In this document: piece by piece, positions 44,189 through 52,677 of the stretch | Layout of the letters: every line of letters starts with the position of its first letter | Position numbering within the stretch: the first letter of the stretch is position 1 | Assembly (NCBI GenBank): GCA_019419865.1 | Contig: JAHZIG010000010.1 | Location: 23,213 to 87,212, forward strand | DNA: 64,000 bases | Origin: Clostridiales bacterium | Lineage (GTDB): Bacteria; Bacillota; Clostridia; Monoglobales; Monoglobaceae | Reading direction: 5' to 3' | The notes under the pieces: generated by a model | What the model was told of the DNA's origin: nothing | Database searches by the model: none | Seen by the model: the letters and a program-made list of their open reading frames with translations, nothing else | Translations under genes and position numbers: made by a program

Positions 44189-44213
44189 GGGCGGCGCGAA
44201 AACTGCGCCGCCC
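44189..44213. terminator. Bidirectional terminator between the ABC-F and DUF4186 genes
   Basis: GGGCGGCGC and GCGCCGCCC form a perfect 9-bp stem. The minus-strand side continues into CCAAATCTTTT, and the plus side into a T-rich tract. Confidence 0.75.
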
Positions 44214-44217
44214 TGCG

Positions 44218-44577
44218 TTATTCTGTTTTAAGCTGGCGGTCTATCCAGCCCATGATCAGATTGACTATTTTCTCCTGCCGCTCATTTGAAAGCTCGACGC
44301 CCATCGGTACTTTGTACCATTTATTAAGGCACTTTCGACAACAGCAGGCGGTCGCGTGCTGAGCTATAAAGACCGGGTGACCGCGCATTGGCGTCTGTTT
44401 GCCGTCTTTCGGTATATGCGCCGGGGCGAGGCGGGCGCTTATGAAATCCTCGGCGTGGCCGCGGATAACGCTCAGCCCCTTTTCCCGGATGTATTCCTTA
44501 TCCTTTTCCTTTAAGCGAAAAGAGCTTCTAAAGGAGGAACGCTCCAATTTGTCTAAAGCTTGGTCGATAGTCTGCAT
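44218..44577 (-). CDS. DUF4186 family protein
   Basis: A 119-aa protein of a conserved family with unknown function. Diagnostic stretches are GHAEDFISARLAPAHIP, DGKQTPMRGHPVFIAQHATA and CCCRKCLNKWYKVP. The conserved cysteines and histidines could bind a metal. It is convergent with the ABC-F gene and follows the PL11 gene on the same strand after 29 bases, though in the polysaccharide operon it seems out of place. Confidence 0.85.
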   Translation of the reverse strand: MQTIDQALDKLERSSFRSSFRLKEKDKEYIREKGLSVIRGHAEDFISARLAPAHIPKDGKQTPMRGHPVFIAQHATACCCRKCLNKWYKVPMGVELSNERQEKIVNLIMGWIDRQLKTE

Positions 44578-44606
44578 AAATTTTCAGTCCTCTTTCAAGG
44601 CGGTCG

Positions 44607-47600
44607 TTATTCTATCCCTTGCTCCAAAACCGCGCCGAGATCGTCGTAGAGAGGTTCGTAAGTCTCGCCGTCCCAGATATACGCGTTAACGCTTCCGTTT
44701 TCGGGAGCCTGGGGCAGAGCAAATATGTACGCTTCGTTTGCGGTAAGCCGCTGTTCGGTCAGGTTTGCAAGGCAGTCTTGGGCGTCGTATACCGCAATAT
44801 AAAGCGTCGCGTCTTTAGACGACAGCGCGGATATTTGATCTTCGCCAAGCGCCGAAAAGCCTTCCGGAATAGGCGCTTCGGTAAACGTCGCGGTTATAGT
44901 TACCGCTTGATCCGGCATCGTAAATATCGATTGTATCCCGTCGTAGTCGATCTCGCCGCCGCCCGCGTCGGTTATTGTAAGAGTATCGAGCATATATCCC
45001 GGTTCCGGATCTACCGTTAGTTTGACCTCTTCGCCTTCGGCGCCGAGCGCGCTCGCGGTCGTTGCGCTTCCGTGTTCGGAGTGGAGTATATTTATACCGC
45101 TGAACGTCAGGGAAGCGGACGCGTCGCTCAGATTACTCTCGCCGACCGCGTTTTTAACGCTTGCCCTAAAGTTGTATGTTCCCTCGGTTACCCCGGTTAT
45201 CGCTACCGGAGACGTCGCTCCCGAATAGGTCGTAACGTTTCCCGTCGGATCCTCGCAGCTTACTGCGTATTCGGTTATATCGGCGCCGCCGTTGTCGGGC
45301 GCTTCAACGCTTACGTACGCCGTTCCGCTCTGGCCGTAAGCGCCGATCTCGGTCGGCTCAGCGGGCGAGTATGCGGTGGAGGAATATGTAAGGTTGGTAA
45401 TAACGGGCTTCCAGGTGACGGCGTTAACTCCGTCTACCTTGGATACTACGCGCAGCGTCTTGAAACTGTCGGCGTCGATTTCAATATCCGAGTATGCGTA
45501 GCCGTTTCCGTCGCTGTCGAGAATGGTCATATCGGCGGTTTGATTGTCGAAGTCAAAGGTAACTTTTATACTCCACGTAGTAGTATTGGTAATATGCAGC
45601 CTGGTGGATTCGCCGATAGGCGTTCCGGTGTCGCTGAGATATGTCTTGTCGGCGCCGCGGGAGTAATATTGAACTTCTTCTCTCTCCGTCGTTGAATAGA
45701 CCTTTGACAGAGCGAACAGGATGTTGTCGCCGCTTAAATCCTCTTTTCCGCCGAGTACGTTTATCGCGTTGCCTTCAGAGTCGTATTCCGCGTCCAGGAA
45801 CTGGATCTCAAAGCTGTAGTTTTTATAATAATCGCCGGCGCCGTCGTCCGATCTTTGCGCGCCCATCTTAAAGTCAAAGCTCAGCTCCGCGGTTCCGCCG
45901 TAGACGGGATTGAAGTCTCGGTACATTTCCGCGCCGTCGATGCTGTTCGTCTGATTCAGCGTCCAGCCGCTCTTCGAGAAGGAGACCATGGCGTCGGTTC
46001 CGCCGCCGCATACGAAGTCGTCGAGTTTCCCGTTCTCGGCCGAGCTGTAGAAGGTTCCGTACTCAGAATCCGCCGTTCTGAAGTCGAGCGTGTTCACCGT
46101 TTTCCCGTTATAGATATAGTCGAGCCGGTAATAGCTTTTTGCCGCGTCTTCGGATACCGTTACGACGCCGTCGTTTCCGATCGATACTTCGTTTCCGGCG
46201 TATTCCGTTCCGTCCTGATTTTTGACGGCGTAGGTCAGAGCGCCTGACAGATCTATCTTTATATTCCCGGCGTCCGTAAGATGCTTAAACGAGCGCGGCG
46301 CAAATTTCGTTTCGCCGCCTATCGCCGCCGCCGCGTGCGAAGAATACGGATAAACGGCTTCCGTGGGTCCGCCTATCTGATATATCTTGACGTTGGACAG
46401 GCCTACCGGCGCGGTTCCCGAGCCGTTGCCGCGGTTGAACGCGATCCTGTCTATCGGACGCTCGGCCGTGCCGACGTCGTTTCTCATTCCGCAGACAAGA
46501 TTATCGGTCAGAACTTCGCCTGTGTCCGCGTTCGCGACCGACATGGTCATCGTTCCGCCGCTGAAGTTTATCACATAATGAAGATTAGTTCCGGAGCTTA
46601 CGTTCGCCGATGTTTGATAATTGCTTCCGCCCGCAAACGCGCCTATCTGCGGAACCAGCGAACCGTTGAAACGGATCCCTGCGGTCGTGCCCTGATTATT
46701 GCCGCTGTATACGGTGAGCCCGATAACGTCTCCGCCGGCCGCGCCGGAGTTATCTCCGGTATATACCATGTCGAACTCTACGACCATATCGCTGTAGGAG
46801 CCGTTTAGAGTTCTTGTCACGCTGTCTTCGCCGAGTCGGTATACGGAATATTTAGAGCCGTTCGAAACGTATTCCGAAACGTTCGCGTTTTCGCTCAGCG
46901 TATAGCCGTGGTTTTCGTTTGCCTGGCTGTATCCGTTGGGCCCGAGGTTGGTCGAGTAGATCGAGACGTCGTCCTCGCCCGGCGTTATCTTCTCTTTAAA
47001 TATCAGCGTTATGAGAGTATCGTCTGCGACTGTGAACTTGGTCGAGTCGCTCGCGTCGAAGTCCATTTCGTATATCTTGCCGTCGACCGTTATGTCTTCC
47101 TTATAGCCGTCGTCTAAACTGAAACTGTAATCGCTCGTCTCGGCGAACTTATATTCCGCCACGGTCTCTTCGGGTCGGATTATAGCGCCGTCCGCCGTTT
47201 TCGTCACTGCGTTTACCGAATATGAATCGGACTCCTGCGTTGTAATGTTTACTGTCTGCGCGGTTGTATCTTCAATGCTGACGGCTACGTCGCGCTGAGT
47301 GGAGTAGCCCTGTTTTCTTATCGTATACGTATAATCGCCGGCTATAACGTCTATCTGAGCGGCGCCGTTTGAATCGGTCGCGACTGAGTATGAATCCATG
47401 GTTATTTCGGCGCCCTCTATAGGAGTTCCGTTTGAACTCGTAACGTTAAACGTCAAGCGTACCGGAGTTTTAGCGTAGTATATATTCGGAGAAGTCAACG
47501 CGGATAGATCCATGTCCTCGTTTATGTAGTAGCTCGTATACGGAGGCTGGTTATACGCGACGTTCTGCCATGCTATAGACGTGCGGTACTGACTGTCGTG

Positions 47601-48707
47601 CATGAGCGTGGTCAGCTTATAGCCTGTTGGGATCGTTGTTGTAAATATATTAAGCGCGGTGGAATCGGTGTTTCTATATACTATCTCCTCGCGCCAGTCG
47701 CCGAATAGATCGGCTGTGAGACAGGGGTTGTTCTTGCTGTCGTTGTTGGTGGCGGTATCGTTCCTTTGATAAGTCGTCCATAGCCTGTCGAAGGTGTTGG
47801 CGTTGTCGTTCCATTTAAGCATTCTGGTTCCGTCAAGCTCTTCGCGATAGAGGTCGCCGTCCCAGTAAATATTGAAGTTCGCGCTCGAGCCGTTGCTGAA
47901 CGTACCGTTTGTAGACGGTATTTCCTCGTATTCATAAGCGCCGTCGCCCTTGTCTACCGCGCCGTAAGTTTTAGCCGACGACCACATTATATATTTATAG
48001 TTCGAGCCGTAGTTGCCGATTATACCTCTGCCGACGTCGCCGGAAGGGCTGGTGTCTCTGAATATCGTAGTTCCGGACTTAGCGTCTCTTAAGCTGATGG
48101 CGGGGTTGTCCTCGTGAGGGGTAAATACTTCTAATCTGCCGTCGCCGTCGAAGTCGCCGACATGGGTCGCGTCTCCGTGTCCCCAGCCTTTGTTATATAT
48201 CGGAGTACCGTCGTGATCCAAGGCCGCCGCGCCGTAGATCAGCTCGTCGTATCCGTCGCCGTCGATATCGGCTACGGATAGGTTATGGTTGCCCTGTCCG
48301 TAGAGGGTTATATCCGAGGTCGCGGTAGATCCGTCTAAATATCTGGTCGTACTGGAGTTCCTTTCGCCCGAGTATAGCCACTGTTCGGTCAGGTTGGTCC
48401 CGTCCCAGGTATACGCCGCGATATACGCGTACGTATAGTAGCCTCTGCACATCAAAACGCTTGGACGAACGCCGTCCAAGTATGCGACCGCGGCTAAGTA
48501 GCGTTCGCTGCGGTTGTAAGAGCCGTCGCCCCAGTTCGAGGTTACGTCGCGCGGAGGGTCGTAATCGACGGTTTGCAGAGCTTCGCCGGTTTCGCCGCTG
48601 AATACTGTTAAATATTCTCCGCCGCTTGTTACATGTCCTCTGCTGTTACGGTAGTCTCTGCTGTTGTCCGCGCTGCGTATAGCGCCGGTAGCGCCTACTT
48701 CGGTCAC
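44607..48707 (-). CDS. Rhamnogalacturonan lyase (PL11), C-terminal part after a frameshift
   Basis: These 1366 codons continue the PL11 protein after a one-base frameshift near 48737-48741. The propeller continues with SVADIDGDGYDELIYGA and VGDFDGDGRLEVF calcium motifs and WREEIVYRN, then ends near residue 400. Behind it lie a carboxypeptidase-regulatory-like domain (NGTPIEGAEITMDSYS), two beta-sandwich domains, a fibronectin-III domain (about 1145-1230), an InlB-type repeat and the shared C-terminal module (LYIAVYDAQ to AYIWDG). The GTG at 48707 lies inside conserved sequence and is not a real start. If the frameshift is real, this part is not made and the lyase is inactive. Confidence 0.85.
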   Translation of the reverse strand: MTEVGATGAIRSADNSRDYRNSRGHVTSGGEYLTVFSGETGEALQTVDYDPPRDVTSNWGDGSYNRSERYLAAVAYLDGVRPSVLMCRGYYTYAYIAAYTWDGTNLTEQWLYSGERNSSTTRYLDGSTATSDITLYGQGNHNLSVADIDGDGYDELIYGAAALDHDGTPIYNKGWGHGDATHVGDFDGDGRLEVFTPHEDNPAISLRDAKSGTTIFRDTSPSGDVGRGIIGNYGSNYKYIMWSSAKTYGAVDKGDGAYEYEEIPSTNGTFSNGSSANFNIYWDGDLYREELDGTRMLKWNDNANTFDRLWTTYQRNDTATNNDSKNNPCLTADLFGDWREEIVYRNTDSTALNIFTTTIPTGYKLTTLMHDSQYRTSIAWQNVAYNQPPYTSYYINEDMDLSALTSPNIYYAKTPVRLTFNVTSSNGTPIEGAEITMDSYSVATDSNGAAQIDVIAGDYTYTIRKQGYSTQRDVAVSIEDTTAQTVNITTQESDSYSVNAVTKTADGAIIRPEETVAEYKFAETSDYSFSLDDGYKEDITVDGKIYEMDFDASDSTKFTVADDTLITLIFKEKITPGEDDVSIYSTNLGPNGYSQANENHGYTLSENANVSEYVSNGSKYSVYRLGEDSVTRTLNGSYSDMVVEFDMVYTGDNSGAAGGDVIGLTVYSGNNQGTTAGIRFNGSLVPQIGAFAGGSNYQTSANVSSGTNLHYVINFSGGTMTMSVANADTGEVLTDNLVCGMRNDVGTAERPIDRIAFNRGNGSGTAPVGLSNVKIYQIGGPTEAVYPYSSHAAAAIGGETKFAPRSFKHLTDAGNIKIDLSGALTYAVKNQDGTEYAGNEVSIGNDGVVTVSEDAAKSYYRLDYIYNGKTVNTLDFRTADSEYGTFYSSAENGKLDDFVCGGGTDAMVSFSKSGWTLNQTNSIDGAEMYRDFNPVYGGTAELSFDFKMGAQRSDDGAGDYYKNYSFEIQFLDAEYDSEGNAINVLGGKEDLSGDNILFALSKVYSTTEREEVQYYSRGADKTYLSDTGTPIGESTRLHITNTTTWSIKVTFDFDNQTADMTILDSDGNGYAYSDIEIDADSFKTLRVVSKVDGVNAVTWKPVITNLTYSSTAYSPAEPTEIGAYGQSGTAYVSVEAPDNGGADITEYAVSCEDPTGNVTTYSGATSPVAITGVTEGTYNFRASVKNAVGESNLSDASASLTFSGINILHSEHGSATTASALGAEGEEVKLTVDPEPGYMLDTLTITDAGGGEIDYDGIQSIFTMPDQAVTITATFTEAPIPEGFSALGEDQISALSSKDATLYIAVYDAQDCLANLTEQRLTANEAYIFALPQAPENGSVNAYIWDGETYEPLYDDLGAVLEQGIE

Positions 48708-49474
48708 GTACGCTCCGGTCGCGTCCTTGGAGCCGGCCCGGTCTTGCAGATTATCTCCGCTTTGCCGTCGCCGTCGAAGTCGTAGACCATAAATTGAGTG
48801 TAGTGAGCGCCCGCGCGGATATTAACGCCAAGGTCTATATTCTGGCTCCAGACGCGCGTCCCATCCAGTTTATAGCAGTCCAAGAGAACGTTTCCGGTAT
48901 AGCCGGACTGCGAGTTGTCTTTCGAGTTGGTGGGATCCCATTTTAAAATTATCTCATATTCGCCGTCTCCGTCCACGTCGCCGACGCTGCAGTCGTTTGC
49001 CGTGTATTCAAAGCTTCCGCTCGCCGTACTTCCGCCGTCGGGTTTAACAAGGTCTATGTGAACGTAGGGGTAGTCGGCAAAGTCGGTCAGTATTTCTACG
49101 CTCTTTGAGAGCAGGCCGACCTCGCCGTCGATCACCGGAGCTATCTGATAGTTGTTCGACGGGCTTCCGCCTGTGTGCGTGTAGTTGGTAGCGTCTAGGT
49201 TTTCGGCTATAAGCGAGCCGTTACAATAAACGTTGAATTTTGTGTCCATCGGTTCGGTTCCGAGCAGTCTCCAGCTCATGAACACGCCGCCGCTTACCGC
49301 CGCGCCGATCGCGCCTCTGGAGAGGTACTCCATCTGTCTCGGCTCGTCCGCCGAGAGCGCCGCTTGCTCCGAAACAGTTTCGTCGCCTGCGGCAAATACG
49401 CCGCCAAAGTTTAATACTGATATGAGCATCGAAAGGATTATCAGTGCGGAGATTGATTTGAATAATGGTTTCAT
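48704..49474 (-). CDS. Rhamnogalacturonan lyase (PL11), N-terminal part
   Basis: 256 codons with a signal peptide (MKPLFKSISALIILSMLISVLNFGG), then the PL11 start: RQMEYLSRGAIGA, GVFMSWRLLGTEP and the calcium motifs SVGDVDGDGEYEIILKW and VYDFDGDGKAEIICKT. PL11 enzymes cleave the rhamnogalacturonan-I backbone by beta-elimination outside the cell. After KT the frame should pass to AGSKDATGAYVTEVG, but a missing base in a short G run sends it into a TGA. The start follows GGAGGCGAA and lies 44 bases after the PL1 stop, so both lyases form one transcript. The full gene would be about 1620 codons. Confidence 0.88.
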   Translation of the reverse strand: MKPLFKSISALIILSMLISVLNFGGVFAAGDETVSEQAALSADEPRQMEYLSRGAIGAAVSGGVFMSWRLLGTEPMDTKFNVYCNGSLIAENLDATNYTHTGGSPSNNYQIAPVIDGEVGLLSKSVEILTDFADYPYVHIDLVKPDGGSTASGSFEYTANDCSVGDVDGDGEYEIILKWDPTNSKDNSQSGYTGNVLLDCYKLDGTRVWSQNIDLGVNIRAGAHYTQFMVYDFDGDGKAEIICKTGPAPRTRPERT

Positions 49475-49518
49475 TTAGCGTTCGCCTCCTATTTATTTTT
49501 TATTATACAACCGTATAA

Positions 49519-52476
49519 TTATATACTTTCGCAAAGCGGAGCGTTGTTTACGTCCCATAAAAACGCCTTTGCATCTCCGCTCGGTTTAGAAAATTCGCGA
49601 CTGCCCGAGCCGCCCTCGATCTCGTGCTGAGTAAGATTGAGCAAGCGCCCGTCGTCGCCGTATTCGGCTATGTAGAAAGTCGCGTCCTTCTCCGATTCGA
49701 CGATATATTTGCTCCCGTCGGCGCTCAGAGAGATATAAGTATCCGGTTCGGGATCGGATATCGGTTCCGGTTCCGGAGTGAAAGTTAAGCCGTAGAACTC
49801 AGCCTTTGAATTTGATACGTAAAAATAATACGTTTGCCCCGCGTTTAAAAACGCGCTGGACGAGACGAGTTTGCTGTCTGCAGAAGTATTGTCGTATTTA
49901 TATACAACATTTCCGTTTGAGTCGTTTATATAAAACGATTTATCCTTGCCTATGTTGTAATATACCTTAAGCGTACCGTCCTTATGCGGCGTATACTGCA
50001 TAGCCGCGCCGGCTTTGCCGTTGTCGGACGGGTTGTTTACGCCGCGGACGGAACCGGTGAAGTCGAGCCCGTCTATTGCGATATTGTTTTGGGTATAGCT
50101 CATATCTTCCGATACCTTAAGCCCCATCATTTGATTGTCCGAAGTAGATATATCTTTATACGCCTTCCACACGCTCGTGTGCGGATCTACCTCGAACAGC
50201 GCTCCGAGGAAAAAGCCTTTTGAGCCGCTCGTGAATATGTAATAGGTCTTACCGGCCTCTACTCTGGCGGTGATCGCGAGGTCGGAGCCGCTCGCGCCCA
50301 TAGCCGAAGCGGCCGCTTGATCTATGCCCGAGGCGCCCTCTTCTACTATACAAAACGTTTTGGTCTCTCCGACCCCGGTCGCGTACGCGGTCAGGTATCC
50401 GTCCTCGTAGGCGACATACTCGAAATAGTCGCCGACGGCCTTTCCGTCCGACCAGCCGCCGTTGGTATCTCCGGTCGCGCTGTAGTCGAAGGATTTCCCG
50501 TCGAGGGTTACGCCCGCGTCGTTTTTAGTCCGCAGCGCGAATTGATTGGTCAGACCTTTCATCAGCTCGGTTCCGGCGCCCTTGCCGTTATCGGACGACG
50601 AAGCCGTCCACGAGACGGTAGAGGCGATCAGCGTAATGGAGAACGTTTTATTTACCGTATATTCGCCGAACGTTACGGCGGCGCTGAGCGAGACCGAGAC
50701 GTTTTTGTCGGTCGGTCTGTTTATTTGGGTTATAGCGTTGTTTTCAATAACGACGTCCTTTGAAGAACTCGACCACTCGATCTTAGAGCCGTGGACGCTC
50801 CCTGTAGTCGGGAGGGTCAGGTCGGACGGCTTTGAGATAGAGGACGCGGTCAGGGAGAGCGCCGTCGCGTCCTCCGACGCCTTAAAGTAATCCTCGCCGA
50901 GATCGTAGAGGGTCTTAGACGGCGTTACCACGCCTTCAGGGAAAGCGCTAACGGTCAGATCGTTTATATAGTATTCGATATTGTTATAGCCCTCGCCCAG
51001 ATAATCGCCGGTAGCGTCGGATGCGTCGTTTGGATCGAGGCCTCTCGCCGCTTCCCACTCGTCCGGCATACCGTCGTTGTCGCTGTCGATTATGTCCTTA
51101 GTCAGGACGGCTTCCGGGTAGTATTCGTCGTAGTCGCAGAAGTTTATTCCATAAGTATCTATCGCCGACAAGACGGCGTCGTCGGTGACCGTCGAAAAGT
51201 CGCGGCCGCCGGTCAGCGAGTCGGTTCCCGTTCTGGTCTCGTACAGAACTTGAGCGTCTATCTTGTTTCGGCTGGTATCCGTATCAAACGAGTACGCGGA
51301 GCCGTCGTTGTCCGCCGGGAAAGGCGCCGCGCCCGCGTAGCTAAGCACGTTTTCGTACGCGTCGTTTGCGGATTCCGCGTCGTAGGCTACGGATACGTCG
51401 GCGCCCGTGGACGACGCTACTGAGAACGGGGAGTCGGAGCGGTAGTCTTCTTCTGTATATTCGGCGCTTCCGTAATTTATACCGCCGTTCCAGTTATCGG
51501 AGTTGATAGCGGACGAGTATTCCGAGCCGTCCGGGTTCAATATCCTGTTTCCGGTCATGTAAAATCTGTAGTTCTCGGGAGCCGTGCCGCTCGAGATGTT
51601 TATAAAGCGGTAGCCGCCTTTTGTGGACGGTCCGGCTTTGAGGGTGTTGTTTACATAGTTGATATGTCCAAGCGTGCCGTACGCGGTCTGGTAGCCCCAG
51701 TCGTAGATAACGTTGTTTACAAAATCCATCGAGTTCGTACCGACGACCTTGCCCCTGAAGTTTCTGGAAAGGCTGTGGCATATCAGATTATGATGCCATG
51801 AGTTTTGTCCTTTCCCGAACATGGCGCCGAAACCGTGCGCGCCCTTCGAGTGGTAGGATACGCAGTTGGACGGGCCTATTATCGAGTACTGGACGGTCTG
51901 GTTCATGTTTTCAGAATACAGCCCGAACTGCTCGTCGTTAGCCCAGCCGATAGAGCAGTGGTCGATTATCGAGTTGGAGCCCTTAGAGCCGCCCCACGCG
52001 TCGTAATCGCCGGAGTCGTTTCCCTTCTCGCCGGGACGCGAGGAGATGAACCTTACTATGATATTGTCTCCGCCCATTCCGAATTTACCGCCCTTTAGAG
52101 TTATCCCCTTTCCGCCCGGAGCGGTCTGTCCGGCGATAGTGATGTTGCTTTGGCAGTTTATGTCCGATTTAAGCTCAATCGTCCCCGCAACGTCGAATAC
52201 GACTATGCGGTTAGACGAGGAGACCGCGTCTCTGAGCGAACCGGCGCCCGAATCGTTTAGGTTGGTCACATGATACACCGAGCCGCCGCGCCCGCCGGTC
52301 GCGTGCATACCTCCGCCCTCCGCGCCGGGAAAAGCGGGTATCGAAGCCGCCGCCAACTCGATCGTATCGGCCGCCGCCGGGGCGGGCTCTTCGGCAGAGG
52401 CGACGCCGGAGACGCTCAAACACAAGGCGAGCGCCGGCGCCATTAGAATTTTAGCGATAAGTTTTTTTCTTTTCAT
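49519..52476 (-). CDS. Secreted pectate lyase (PL1) with accessory modules
   Basis: About 985 aa. The signal peptide is MKRKKLIAKILMAPALALCL to VASA. The parallel beta-helix PL1 domain begins AFPGAEGGGMHATGGRGG and contains YHVTNLNDSGAGSLRDAV, DNIIVRFISSRPG, IIDHCSIGWANDEQ and NFRGKVVG, the pattern of pectate trisaccharide-lyases that cut homogalacturonan with Ca2+. A calcium motif DSDNDGMPDEWEAARGLDP follows, then an Ig-like stretch, two copies of a beta-sandwich (GKTYYIFTSGSKGFFLGALF and GQTYYFYVSNSKAEFYGLTF) and the shared C-terminal module (FYIAEYGDDGRLL to KAFLWDVNNAPL). Starts at 52491 or 52509 are possible; 52476 gives the best signal peptide. Confidence 0.9.
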   Translation of the reverse strand: MKRKKLIAKILMAPALALCLSVSGVASAEEPAPAAADTIELAAASIPAFPGAEGGGMHATGGRGGSVYHVTNLNDSGAGSLRDAVSSSNRIVVFDVAGTIELKSDINCQSNITIAGQTAPGGKGITLKGGKFGMGGDNIIVRFISSRPGEKGNDSGDYDAWGGSKGSNSIIDHCSIGWANDEQFGLYSENMNQTVQYSIIGPSNCVSYHSKGAHGFGAMFGKGQNSWHHNLICHSLSRNFRGKVVGTNSMDFVNNVIYDWGYQTAYGTLGHINYVNNTLKAGPSTKGGYRFINISSGTAPENYRFYMTGNRILNPDGSEYSSAINSDNWNGGINYGSAEYTEEDYRSDSPFSVASSTGADVSVAYDAESANDAYENVLSYAGAAPFPADNDGSAYSFDTDTSRNKIDAQVLYETRTGTDSLTGGRDFSTVTDDAVLSAIDTYGINFCDYDEYYPEAVLTKDIIDSDNDGMPDEWEAARGLDPNDASDATGDYLGEGYNNIEYYINDLTVSAFPEGVVTPSKTLYDLGEDYFKASEDATALSLTASSISKPSDLTLPTTGSVHGSKIEWSSSSKDVVIENNAITQINRPTDKNVSVSLSAAVTFGEYTVNKTFSITLIASTVSWTASSSDNGKGAGTELMKGLTNQFALRTKNDAGVTLDGKSFDYSATGDTNGGWSDGKAVGDYFEYVAYEDGYLTAYATGVGETKTFCIVEEGASGIDQAAASAMGASGSDLAITARVEAGKTYYIFTSGSKGFFLGALFEVDPHTSVWKAYKDISTSDNQMMGLKVSEDMSYTQNNIAIDGLDFTGSVRGVNNPSDNGKAGAAMQYTPHKDGTLKVYYNIGKDKSFYINDSNGNVVYKYDNTSADSKLVSSSAFLNAGQTYYFYVSNSKAEFYGLTFTPEPEPISDPEPDTYISLSADGSKYIVESEKDATFYIAEYGDDGRLLNLTQHEIEGGSGSREFSKPSGDAKAFLWDVNNAPLCESI

Positions 52477-52524
52477 GATCCGCACGTCCATTCTATTGTT
52501 ATTTTGCAATTAACCTATTATATG

Positions 52525-52533
52525 ATTATAACA
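52525..52533 (-). promoter_or_regulatory. Extended -10 promoter of the PL1-PL11 operon
   Basis: On the minus strand the sequence reads TGTTATAAT, a perfect extended -10. No good -35 is seen. It lies about 50 bases before the PL1 start codon. Confidence 0.4.
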
Positions 52534-52614
52534 TATTGTAATCGGGTAGGGTAAGGTTATTTTGTTAAAATTTCCTAAAAATCAACGCAATGATGGTTCG
52601 GTCGATATTTTGGC

Positions 52615-52650
52615 GATAACAAAAAACCCCGCTTGCGATACGCAAACGGG
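52615..52650 (-). terminator. Terminator of the GH43 gene
   Basis: On the minus strand CCCGTTTGCG, loop TAT and CGCAAGCGGG form a stem with one mismatch, followed by six T residues. Confidence 0.85.
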
Positions 52651-52677
52651 AGTGTATATTTTAAATAACGTTATGAA

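Noticed and set aside
44218-44577. DUF4186 gene as part of the polysaccharide operon
   Set aside because: The family has no known link to polysaccharides, and the position downstream of PL11 may be accidental.
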